Assembly: GCA_014058105.1 (NCBI GenBank)
Contig: JACGCM010001655.1
Location: forward strand, 1,488,001-1,552,000
DNA: 64,000 nt
Direction of reading: 5' to 3'
DNA from: Kingdonia uniflora
Taxonomy: Eukaryota > Streptophyta > Magnoliopsida > Ranunculales > Circaeasteraceae
Shown here: one piece after another, positions 33,929-43,217 of the stretch
Position numbering within the stretch: the first letter of the stretch is position 1
Layout: each line of letters opens with the position of its first letter
The notes under the pieces: generated by a model
Databases searched by the model: none
Told to the model about the DNA's origin: nothing
The model's input: only the letters and a program-made list of their open reading frames with translations
Made by a program: the position numbers and the translations under genes

Positions 33929-36081
33929 ATGTGTACCCGTCGATCTTTGAGGCTGAGGCTAATAGACGAGGAGATTGGAGAAAATGAATTGAGTGTGTCA
34001 GTCGTGCTCCAGTGGATGAGAACAGAGACTTGGCGGAGTTAGAAGTAACAGCAGATGCCGCATTAACCGTGGTGGTACCTAAAGTGGCGGGACTAAGAGC
34101 CGTAGAAAGGCACGAGTGACCGAGGAGAGGGATGGGGAGATGGGGGGAGAAGGGAGAAGACGGCCCGAAGGTAGTGTCGAGCCTTCAGGGGATGAAAGGG
34201 AAGAGGGGGAGCAAAGTGGTGATAGTGAGAGTTTAACTGATTCGGGGGAAGCTACGGGGTCGGTCTCAGCTAAAGAGAAGCTAAGATTGGACTGATTTGT
34301 GGCTAAACTGGAGTTGTCGAAGGTAGGGGTGATATTATATGCAATGGGATCTGCGTATACTTTCAAGTCTCGACCACGAGAGGGTTTCATGGCATTCAAG
34401 GGCCAGATTCCGCTGAGGATGAAATTGCCCCTTCGAAGGCTGGTGAAGGAGGTGCTGAACTTCTGGGAAGTTGCCCCATGCCAGATGAATGAAAATTTTT
34501 ATGAAATGATGAGGATGGTCGAGGGAATGAATGTTGAATTAAGGCGTGAAGGGAGGGGCCTGATCGAGTGGTATGATATTGCATTATTCTATTCGAGAAA
34601 AGTAAACCAGAAGGTGGGCACATACCATATCCAATGTCACACAGATAAGCCTTGGTTATTTGATCTGTACTTGACGGGTCGAGGGTGGGACAATGACTTG
34701 GTAGTTGTGCGGGGTAATTTTGAGAATGCCAAAGGGGTAGACCCTTATCAGTTACAATATAGGCTTTATAATCCAGGTAAATTAATGGTCGAAGATTTTT
34801 TTTAACATATTAATCGAATAGACTGATAACCATATTATGTTTGTTCTGCAACACCAAAGAACCGAGCTGATAGACTGACATTCCCGAGGAATTATATTAA
34901 CGAGCTGATTAACGCGGATGAGGAGTGCGTAAATTATGTTTTCAGGAAACTGGGTATTAAGAGGAAGAGGCAGAAGATGATAGATTCCCTGCTTTAAAAC
35001 ATACCCGTTACGCTGAAGCCATCAAAGAATAGGGGGGGAGAAGGTTCATCGTGAGGGTTTGAATGAATGGAGAAGGTGAAGTTGGCGAGAAAGGTAAGTT
35101 ATATTCCCAAGGGGCAGAAGGTGCTGAAGCAGGCAAGAACAGTACACGAAGTAGCCCGTGATTTCTCGGGGCATGAGTCGAAGCAAACATTGACGCATGA
35201 TGATAAAGGGAAGGGGAAGGTCTTTCTCAAATATCTAAAGGTACACCCGCCAAAGGGAACTCAACGGAAGAGGCATAGAGCACTGGGGGAGGATGATGCG
35301 AAGGATGTGGACGAAGAACTGACGTAGGCCGAGCTAGAGGATTAGGCTCAAGCTATGGCTGCTTCAATGGCAACACTCTACGCCACTGACCCAGAAAAAG
35401 TTGGGAGGAGGATGAATAAGGCAACGTATTAGGTAACTATTTTTCTTTTGAAATTCTGAAATTTTTCTTAAGTGCATCTTACTTCGAGAGATACTGATGG
35501 CTCGACTATTCTAGCAGACAGATGCTTGGTCGCAGGTTTTTATCAAGGCCCAAAAGGTAACATCACGACAGCTGAAATAGGTACTTTAAAATCTAGAGCT
35601 CACTCGAGGGACCGAGGCGTCACTGGTTTTTGAGATTATCATTTTAAAGCGAGATCAAGGGACTGTTTGAGGTAAATGCAAGAGGAGACTCGAAGCCCAG
35701 CATTACAACCATACGCAGGTGATAGAGTCAAAGCTGGCTGAGAAGGATAAGGTAATGAAAGAATAGATGGAAACCTTCCAAGGGTAGTTTGATGATGAAT
35801 GTGAGACTAATGTCTGGTTGATAGAGTTTATCGAAGATTTGGGGTATGATCCTAAAACTTTAAAATGCTTACCCGGAGCCAATGATCCTGTTACTGACGA
35901 TGTTGTTCGGACAGAGGGGGCAGAAGTAGATGTTGCTAGTGTAGGTGTGGGAGCAGTTGCTGCTGGGACTGGTACTAAGGATGTCGCAGATGTTGTTGTG
36001 TCAGACTCTTCAACTAAGGGCGCTGGAGTTATTGACGAGGAGGAGCCTGTAAGAGGAGATGGTGTAGCCACTCCGATATGA
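33929..36081 (+). pseudogene. Tat-D antisense gene AS2 (Transposase_28-like)
   Basis: ATG 33929 starts MCTRRSLRLRLIDEEIGENE. After a degenerate charged linker, an open frame of 168 codons (34299-34805) holds the central domain: MAFKGQIPLRMKLPLRRLVK, VLNFWEVAPCQMNENFYEMM, YHIQCHTDKPWLFDLYLTGR. The first part resembles the Transposase_28 family, recalled and not searched. Intron 2 starts at 34777 (CCAG|GTAAA) but its acceptor is damaged. Intron 3 is 35433-35517 (AG|GTAAC, CTAGCAG). The last exon gives IEFIEDLGYDPKTLKCLPGA and an Ala/Val/Gly-rich tail with a stop at 36079. About 310 bp of T-rich sequence follows before the repeats. Confidence 0.65.
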
Positions 36082-36395
36082 GGTATTGTACTGGGCGTGC
36101 CAAACTGTTTTTTTTAATTTTTTTGTTGTTTTATAATATTTGAACTATGTTGAGCTTGCTTTGTACTTGAGCTGTGAACTTGTGATTGATTTGACTTATG
36201 ATGGATGCTGAACTTGACATAAATTTGTATTGAGCCTGATTCTCTGATATATAATGTACTAAAATTTTTTGTATGTCATAGAGTTGTTGATGTTCTTGCA
36301 TACCTGCATCTGTATATGTTGTAAGTGTAGCATGCTTGTAGAATTATCAAACCTTGAAGAGCTTCAAGATGGTTCCCCGAGTGTCAATCGAGAGA
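36082..36395. other. Tat-D AS2 3' flank
   Basis: T-rich non-coding sequence follows the AS2 stop and matches 45398-45784 of Tat-F and 27600-27948 of Tat-E. It may hold the 3' end of the AS2 transcript. No clear AATAAA is visible. Confidence 0.4.
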
Positions 36396-37215
36396 TGGAC
36401 GTGACACTTGGGTGGGACCAAGAAATTTACTGGACTTCGAAGGCCTGAGCCTGATCGAAGTAGAATGTGGTCGCCCCCAATGTATTCTCGAGGGTCCGGT
36501 CTTTCGACCATTCATGCCCCTCGAGTTTGCTCAAATTTTGGTGACTCGAAAATTTTCAAGATCTCCCCCAAGAATCAGCAGGGTCGAAGGGTTGACTTGA
36601 TACTTAGGGTAAACCAAGAAATTTACTGGACTTCGAAGGCCTGAGCCTGATCAAAGCAGAATGTGGTCACCCCCAATACATTCTAGAGGGCCCGATCTCT
36701 CGACCATTCATGCCCCTCGAGTTTGCACAAATTTTAGAGACTTAAATTTTTTTAAGGTCGCCCCCAAGTAGTGGTCGGGTCAAAGGGTTGACATAATACT
36801 TAGGGTAAACCAAGAAATTCATTGGACTTCGAAGGCCTGAGCCTGGTCGAAGTAGAATATGGTTGCCCCCAATGCATCCTCGAGGGTCCGGTCTATCGAC
36901 CATTCGTGCCCCTCGAGTTTGCTCGAAATTGGAGACTTCAAAAATTTCAAGGTCGCCCCCAAGTATCAGTTGGGTTGAAGGGTTGACATAATATTTAGGG
37001 TAAACCAAGAAATTTACTAGACTTTAAAGCTTGAGCCTGATCGAAGTAGAACGTGGTCGCCCCCAATGCATCCTCGAGGGTCCGATCTGTCGACCATTCG
37101 TGACCTTCGAGTTTGCTCGAAATTGGAGACTTGAAAAATTTCAAGGTCGTCCCCAAGTATTAGTCGGGTCGAAGGGTTGACATGACACTTAGGTTAGGCC
37201 AACAAATTTACTGGA
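36396..37215 (-). repeat. Tat-D 3' tandem repeats, ~196-bp period
   Basis: ACTTCGAAGGCCTGAGCCTG or close variants occur at 36434, 36630, 36826 and 37021, giving 196, 196 and 195 bp. The units are the reverse complement of those in Tat-E, matching the minus orientation of the element. Confidence 0.9.
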
Positions 37216-37253
37216 AAACAGGAGACGAAGTTAGAGCAAAATATGTTTATTGA

Positions 37254-38640
37254 CTATAATATATTTACATCAGTGGAATATGGTGAAGGCGGCCTATTGT
37301 ATGATACTAACTGCATTGTATTTCATGGATTTGGTGGAGGCTCTTCGTCTTTTATCATCCGGTAATATGAACCCTTGTCAATTTTATTGTAAGCGACATA
37401 AGGTCCTTCTAAGGATTCGGCTAGCTTACCGGCATTTCGAGGCTTCAAATATTGTGTGACACGTTGAAGTACAAGATCTCCAATGTTTAAACTTCATGGT
37501 TGAACTTGCTTGTTATATGACTTTTGGTGGGATAGATGGTAACAGCCGATTTTTGGCGATAGCTCGGTCTCTGGTTTCGTCGATCCATAACATATTACAC
37601 CCGAGTTTGAACTTATTATCTTTGTCTGGGAGGTTAAGATCTCATGTGGTACATCGAATTGAGGAGGGAACATTGCTTCAGTACTATAAGCTAGGAGAAA
37701 AGGGGTACAGCCGGTCGCTTTTCTTGGTGCTGTTCGGTAAGCCTAGAGGAAATACTGTAATTCCTGAGCCCATCGTCTTTTCTTTGCATCGACACACTTC
37801 TTGAGGCCATCGATAATTGTCTTATTGATTGCTTCGACCTGACCATTCCCTTGGGGGTAGTACGGTATTGAGAGGGTGAGGATGATGTTGTACTTGAGGA
37901 AATTTTTGACTTTGTTTCTAACAAATTGAGGACCAGTGTCACATCGAATCATATGAAGGCAGCCAAATCGTATAATAATGTTCTCCCATAGGAATTTGAT
38001 GACTTCTTCTTCTTTGCTTAACCACAAAGGTACGGCTTCGACCCATTTGGTAAAATAATCTGTTGCAGCTAGGTTATTTTCTCGGGTACCCAAATCTTTG
38101 GGAAAAGGGCCCACAAGATCGATGACCCATCGTTTGAATGGCCAAGAGACTTGGCAAAAGTTGAGGTCTTGTGAGGGGCTATGGATATCGTGGGCATGAC
38201 GCTAGCATTTATCGCAATGTTTGGCATAGTCTTTGGCATGTTTCTTCATATTGGGCCAGAATAAACCTTGAGAGACGGTTTAAAGGGCCATAGATCGACC
38301 AGTGGTATGAATACCGCAGGTACCTTCATAGAGTTTGGTAATAATTGAAGAGGCTTCATTTTGGAAAATACATCGAAGGAGGACGTTATTTGAGGATTTG
38401 CGATGTAACTCGTGTTTGAGGATGGTGTATCTGCGGTAGGTTTCTAAAAATGACCGTTTAAATTTGGGATCATCTACGAGGATAACATTGTTGAAGTAAT
38501 CGAGGAATGGTGTTCGCCAGTCGTCTGGATCGAGACTCTCGCCCCCAGTATTGATGGCAGTGACTTTTATCTGGTCAAACTTGGGCATTCGTGTACTTCG
38601 ATATGAAGAGTTTAGGATTTGGATTGGCCTAGCATAGCTG
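37254..38640 (-). pseudogene. Tat-D integrase
   Basis: The linker is at 38588-38480 (SLDPDDWRTPFLDYFN). The HHCC part includes CGIHTTGRSMAL. The core at 38114-37743 is open for 123 codons with all three acidic residues (AATDYFTKWVE, MIRCDTGPQF, NGQVEAIN). The C-terminal part (RSFNIGDLVL-like, EEPPPNPWNTMQL-like) reaches the stop at 37254-37256, with AATAAA after it. A few stops and a frame change interrupt it, but the catalytic core is the best of the D-layer enzymes. Confidence 0.75.
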
Positions 38641-39528
38641 CTATGTAGGCGAGGGCATTTGTGTGTCTATTTCCGCCTCTGCGATTGTGAGTAATAGAAG
38701 ATTTTTCAGGGAAGCGGTCCATGCGCTGGCGGACGAGAGCAACATATTCGGCCATGCGACCGTTGGCTTGATTTTCACCGGAGTATTATCTCTGGACGAG
38801 CAGGGAATCTGTGAAAACTTCAAGTTTAGGGATACCGAGGTCGAGTACGAGGTCGATTACGTGGTCGAGACCATGGATTAAGGCTTCATACTCAGCCTCA
38901 ATGTTGGAGTTTTCAAAGTTTAACTTAACTGCCTTTTCAATTAGATCATTGGTGGGTGTGATCAGGATGATATCGATCCCTAAATCGTTAAGTCCAGTGG
39001 GTCCATCTGTGAAGAGATGCCAGCCTGTGTTGGGGTTCCATAGGTCTGTGGGTTCGGGATGGTCTTCTGGTAGTTCATCTTCGTGTTCCTCCCAGTCGAC
39101 ATCTTCGACCGGGAAGTCAGCAAGGAAATTGGCGACTGCATGACCTTTATGGGATACTTGCTTCTCAAATGTGATATCGTGTTCCACCATATAAACGGAC
39201 CACTATTGTACTCGTATGGATTTTTCTTTCTTGTAAAGAACTCCTCGAAGGGGATAACTTGTTATAATACGGATAGGGTGAGCTTGAAAATATGGTTTGA
39301 GTTTTTGGGAAGTGTAGACGAGGGTGAGGAGAAAATACTCAAGTTTCGTATATCGAGTCTCTATAGGTGTCAAATTTTTGCTGATAAAATATACAGGTTA
39401 CTTAATTTTTGATTCGAGTCGAATAAGGAATGAGCTGATTGAAGTGTCAGTGACCGCGAGGTATAAAGAAAGTGTTTCGCCTTTTACAGGGGTGGTGATG
39501 ATGGGCAGTCTACCAAGGTATAAAAGAA
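38641..39528 (-). pseudogene. Tat-D double RNase H region
   Basis: It joins directly to the RT remnant at RLPIITTPVKGE-like sequence near 39528, because the RT core is deleted. The first RNase H covers about 39500-39190 (IRLESKI, KYFLLTLVYTSQKLKPYFQA-like). The second is at 39190-38660: HLFTDGPTGLN, NSNIEAEYEALIHGLDHVID, VFTDSLLVQ, NGRMAEYVALV and HKCPRLHSSYARP in a shifted frame. The open stretch 38786-39190 covers 134 codons. Confidence 0.7.
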
Positions 39529-39710
39529 TTTTTAAGTTGATCCTCAGGGATGAGGTGTACCTGATTGTAACACGAGGCCGTGTCCATCATCAATAGGCGC
39601 TCCTGTCAAGCAGTGGCATCGAAGAGTACTGAAATGATTGGGGTGGGGGAAGCTGTCCTTTGGTGTGTGTTTTTTGAGGTCTGTGAAGTCGACGCAGATT
39701 CAGATCTTAC
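39529..39710 (-). pseudogene. Tat-D RT fragment with deleted core
   Basis: This is the middle of RT directly after the Tat-F insertion point: KIRICVDF-like sequence, then MDTASCYNQVHLIPEDQLKN. At about 39528 it jumps to RNase H sequence. Compared with Tat-F, about 570 bp including the YxDD motif are missing, so Tat-D has no RT active site. Confidence 0.7.
39706..39710. repeat. Target-site duplication of Tat-F, left copy
   Basis: CTTAC stands before Tat-F and again at 53080-53084. Joining the flanks restores the PKKNGKIRICVDF stretch of the Tat-D RT. Confidence 0.85.
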
Positions 39711-40404
39711 TGTAAGAGCCTAACTTCGGGCAAGGGGGAAGTCGGCTCTTACACCACGGGGTTAATCCTTTATCACAGGAAATCAAGTATATAATCTAGA
39801 ATGGAAATAATCTATAGGCAATATACTTGTGTGGAGGCGAAGAATGTGACTCTTCATGACATCTAATGAAGATTTTTAAGAGTGTTTATATTTATGTCGA
39901 GAAGGGCTCAGAGGGGAGATTTTGTAACCTCTCCTTAGTTCCTCATCTCTCCTATTTATAGAACATAGGAATGGCTGAGTCACCAAGGTTAGGTCACATT
40001 ACAAGGGTACCATCCGGATATTGAGCGGGAATCCCAGAATGGGTATGGACGCCAAAAATGTTGGAGCTGTCACTGTAACAGTTGTTGGGTCTGTTTCTGC
40101 ACTCTGACATTATAGCAGTTGTTGGGTCTATCACTATAGCTACAAGGACCAACAATGCCGCCGTCTTGTCTAGTGAGATGGCTGTCTGTCTTGTTACACT
40201 TCGACCATGTATGGATATGGTCAAAGTATTTTTGATGTTGATGTGGAGTTCATCTTCGAGGATTATTCAAAGTCGAGGCTTCGTCTTCTGGTGATCTTTG
40301 GGAGGCTTGTTTAAGGATTGGGTGGGCTTCGAGATATTCGAGTAGGCTTCGAAGTAGCCTTCGAGTGTTTAACTGGGGTAGAAGGCTATGATTAGGCTAC
40401 TACA
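39711..40404 (-). repeat. Tat-F 3' LTR
   Basis: TGTAAGAGCCTAAC... to GGCTACTACA on the plus strand. TATA box (CTATAAATAGG, minus) is near 39951-39961. The polypurine tract follows at 40405-40422 (TTCGTTCCCTCTTATCGA), less pure than in other copies. Confidence 0.9.
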
Positions 40405-40576
40405 TTCGTTCCCTCTTATCGAAGGGCTCGAAAACAGGTGTAGAGGCGTTTGCTGAGAAAAACTATTTGGCTTTGGGAGTTGAGCGGTTTGACTGTTGGT
40501 TTTTGGGGGAGGTATTAAAAGAGGGTAATAAAGAAATGTTGGTGGTTATGGCGTAATAAATGAGTTTAGATGGGGC

Positions 40577-40584
40577 TATAAGTA
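40577..40584 (+). promoter_or_regulatory. Tat-F AS1a TATA box
   Basis: TATAAGTA (in GGGCTATAAGTATGGG) occurs at the same place in Tat-E (31841-31848). The ~150 bp back to the LTR are conserved in B, D and E. Confidence 0.5.
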
Positions 40585-40665
40585 TGGGCTATAGGGGTAG
40601 GAATACTATATACTCTTCTTCTATTTCGTTCTCTGGTCCTTCCTCTATATTTCTTGAAAAATGTT

Positions 40666-40956
40666 ATGGATACCACACCGAACATTCGCTATCAGAAAAG
40701 GATGAGATTCGCCCGGGATCATCGCATAGGGTGGAAGACTGTAGAATTGCATATAAAGTTCTTCGGTCAACATGATCTGGACTGGGACATGCCCGCCCCG
40801 GTAGAGGTAGGAGCTGGAGAATTCATCAACGGGAAGTCTTATGCTTACCTTTGGGGGCAGCTGAAGTTTCATTTTACGACTGCTGAGAAAGGCTACCTCT
40901 TCCTGGCGGCTTTAGCCGAGTGTCTCATTTATGCAGAAGAGGAGATGGAGGAGTAA
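40666..40956 (+). CDS. Tat-F antisense gene AS1a
   Basis: An open frame of 96 codons. ATG 40666 gives MDTTPNIRYQKRMRFARDHR, then KTVELHIKFFGQHDLDWDMP, APVEVGAGEFINGKSYAYLW, FTTAEKGYLFLAALAECLIY and an acidic end. The TAA at 40954 replaces the next codon. The relative in Tat-D reads on for about 17 more codons (GPSKN), and matching sequence continues here to 41007. It is the most intact AS1a in the window. No known domain is recognised. It is soluble, with mixed charge. Transcription would run opposite to gag-pol. Confidence 0.6.
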   Translation: MDTTPNIRYQKRMRFARDHRIGWKTVELHIKFFGQHDLDWDMPAPVEVGAGEFINGKSYAYLWGQLKFHFTTAEKGYLFLAALAECLIYAEEEMEE

Positions 40957-41007
40957 GGCTCAGCGAGTAAAACTGGCCCGTCTAAAAATAAGGCAGGTCC
41001 TGCTTAA

Positions 41008-41537
41008 AGCGGTGGTATAGTGGTGATGATTGAAGGTTTTTCTGTAGGACTATATTTTGAAGGTTTTTGTTGATGTTTTGCTGATCTTTATAGTATTTTG
41101 TGTAACTGTATTAGGATGGCTCCTCTATTTTTGTAATTTGAAGTAATGCAAGGAGAAGAAACGTTGCTAAAATTGTGTGTTCGTATCTGATAAACCATGT
41201 ATGCGAATAGATTGTAGGTGTAGTATCAAATATGTGTCTTCGAATGCTAACATGTAGAAATGATTTCCTTCGAGGACAAATGGATTTCGAGTTGTAATAT
41301 ATTATTTTAGGAAATAAGTCGGTATTCGATTACAAAGAGTACTCGAAGCTTGAGGTTTGTGCCATAGGTATTGTTAGAGGAGGTAAACAAGAAAAGGGTT
41401 CGATGGTTCGAGACTAGTGATGGCTCGATGGTAAGTCCTCAGGAAAGAGGGTTGAATACATATGCAGATGAAACGGCTATGTCTAGGAAGTTGGAAAGGT
41501 CTGACTATTTAGGGAATGCTTTAAATGTACCTTCATG
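41008..41537. other. Tat-F spacer between AS1a and AS1b
   Basis: There is no gene. The last ~80 bp (GATGAAACGGCTATG, GGAAGTTGGAAAG) match the sequence upstream of AS1b in D and E. Confidence 0.4.
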
Positions 41538-41545
41538 TATATAAT
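41538..41545 (+). promoter_or_regulatory. Tat-F AS1b TATA box
   Basis: TATATAAT, in ATGTATATAATGGGGTGTTG, lies 53 bp before the AS1b ATG. The context is the same as in Tat-E. Confidence 0.6.
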
Positions 41546-41597
41546 GGGGTGTTGCAAGGAGAATTTCTCATATTTCTTCTTTCTTTTTCTTAACATA

Positions 41598-41941
41598 ATG
41601 TTTTCTTCCTCGCCCCAACATAGCGGCAGTTCTTCCAAGGCCAATCAGTAGGACCGAATTGTGGCAAAGGCTATTCAAGTGTAGGAAAAGACGCTGGAGC
41701 TGAAACGGAGGTTTCTTGTCGATCAATATATTAACGCGGAGATGCCAGACCTGCTTGAAGCAAAACCCGGGAACCCATTGCTGGATTGACCTTTGCATAT
41801 TGGTGGGGGATTCTTCAGATGATGGGTCCATTTTCTGGCCATCGGTTGTCCTTGCTGGAATCATTTGCGGAAGAGATGGTGGAGCAGAAGAATTCTGCTG
41901 TTGAGGCTAGGAGCGAGGAGAAGCATCCCGATGATATGTAG
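41598..41941 (+). pseudogene. Tat-F antisense gene AS1b
   Basis: ATG 41598 starts MFSSSPQHSGSSSKANQ. It continues with KTLELKRRFLVDQYINAEMP and DLLEAKPGNPLLD. Three in-frame stops and a frame change are present. The C-terminus (MMGPFSGHRLSLLESFAEEM, EQKNSAVEARSEEKHPDDM) ends at TAG 41939. It aligns fully with AS1b of Tat-E. Confidence 0.55.
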
Positions 41942-42638
41942 GGGTTCCTTGCTGATTTGTTGAGTGCTTAGTATGGGTATAGAAGGGTATTTGTATTTTC
42001 TATTTGAATTGTACTATTTTGATTTGCATTGAATAAAATTGGGAGTTGGTAATATATCTGTCGAATTATTTTTCAGTACTGTGTGCAAGTAGGATTTTGA
42101 ATGCTCGAAGTAACATTTGGAATTGTCGAAGTAACATGTTTGAACTGTCAAGGTAGAAGGTCTGATCTGTGTATGAGTAAAATTCTGAACTGTCGAAGCA
42201 AAAAGTGTGATCTGTCGAAATAAAAATATGATCTCTCGATGTAATAAAGACAACATTTTGAGCTATCCAATGTGCTGTAGATCGAATGTTTGATATATTT
42301 GGAAATCAAATGTGAGGTTATCTGCGGATGAATGTTCGAGACACTGTATAGTCTATTACTTGTGTGCGAGAAGTGTGTGTGTCGAAGGTTTGTTGGATTT
42401 GACTAAACGGTCTGACAGCCCAGAAAGCTAGTCTATCAGAACAGTACTTGCTCCTGGGGCAGTGTGTCATGCATGTAATCATGATTATTTTACTAGTTTT
42501 ACTGAAGAAAGTGTAATGTGATGTTGGGACTTGACTGGATGTCTATGAGTGAGGGTTAGAAGGTTCGAGTGGCTCTGGGGTTACAACTAATTTAGAGTGA
42601 GTATAAGATTTGTACGTGACAGGAATGAGGTGTAAATT
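41942..42638. other. Tat-F spacer with conserved block upstream of AS2
   Basis: There is no gene. About 42060-42250 holds five degenerate copies of 'AACTGTCGAAG'. About 42298-42505 is the conserved block shared with B, D and E (GAGGTTATCTGCGGATGAAT, TCTGACAGCCC, GGGGCAGTGTGTCATGCA, ATCATGAT). Confidence 0.5.
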
Positions 42639-42740
42639 GGTCAAAATCCATCTTAGCCAAAAAGCTGGGGTAGTGGGGGCGTGGCAATGATAGTGGTTTG
42701 GAAATCGAGGCAGTTTTGTTATTCCGAGGTGGTATATATA
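42639..42740 (+). promoter_or_regulatory. Tat-F AS2 promoter
   Basis: TATATATA (42733-42740) ends a ~100-bp stretch aligned with B, D and E (CATCTTAGCCAAAAAGCTGG, GGCAATGATAGTGGTTTGG, CCGAGGTGGTATATATA). Confidence 0.6.
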
Positions 42741-42931
42741 TGGGGAGGGGGGGAAATAACAAAAGGTACTGTTCATAGATAGAAACCAGAGAGTGAAAGG
42801 AAGAGGACATACACCATTTTTATGTAAAGTTTGGGAGAGATTATTGGAGTTGTTTCGATTGTACTTTTGATTTGCTGTTTGAGAGTGATACAACCTGATT
42901 TGCTATTTCGATTGTACTTCTACTAATTAAG

Positions 42932-43214
42932 GTATGTCGGTTGATCTCTGTCTATTTTTGTTTGAGTATGCCTTCTATATCTGTAAGTAGGATCATCTTG
43001 GTTTGTAGTGGAGAGGTTATAGTCGAGGACGGGGGGAATTCGTGAGTCTGGTTTCTAGCCCATTTTAGGATTTTGAGGGTATGGACGAAGGGACTGGGTT
43101 TAGGGTCGAACTTTTGATTGTGTTTGTATCTGTTGGAGAGGGTATATGAAAATTGGGTTCCTGACATGTAATAGTCGAATGTATCAATCTAAATACGTTC
43201 CTTTTTCTCTATGG
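42932..43214 (+). other. Tat-F AS2 5' UTR intron
   Basis: The donor is AAG|GTATGTC. By alignment with Tat-B the acceptor AG has become GG at 43213-43214, so splicing in this copy is probably disturbed. The position matches B, D and E. Confidence 0.55.
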
Positions 43215-43217
43215 GAT

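Noticed and set aside
35703..36071. Minus-strand open frame rich in Ser, Thr and Ala
   Set aside because: It is a shadow of the AS2 last exon of Tat-D. Only the plus-strand reading is conserved.
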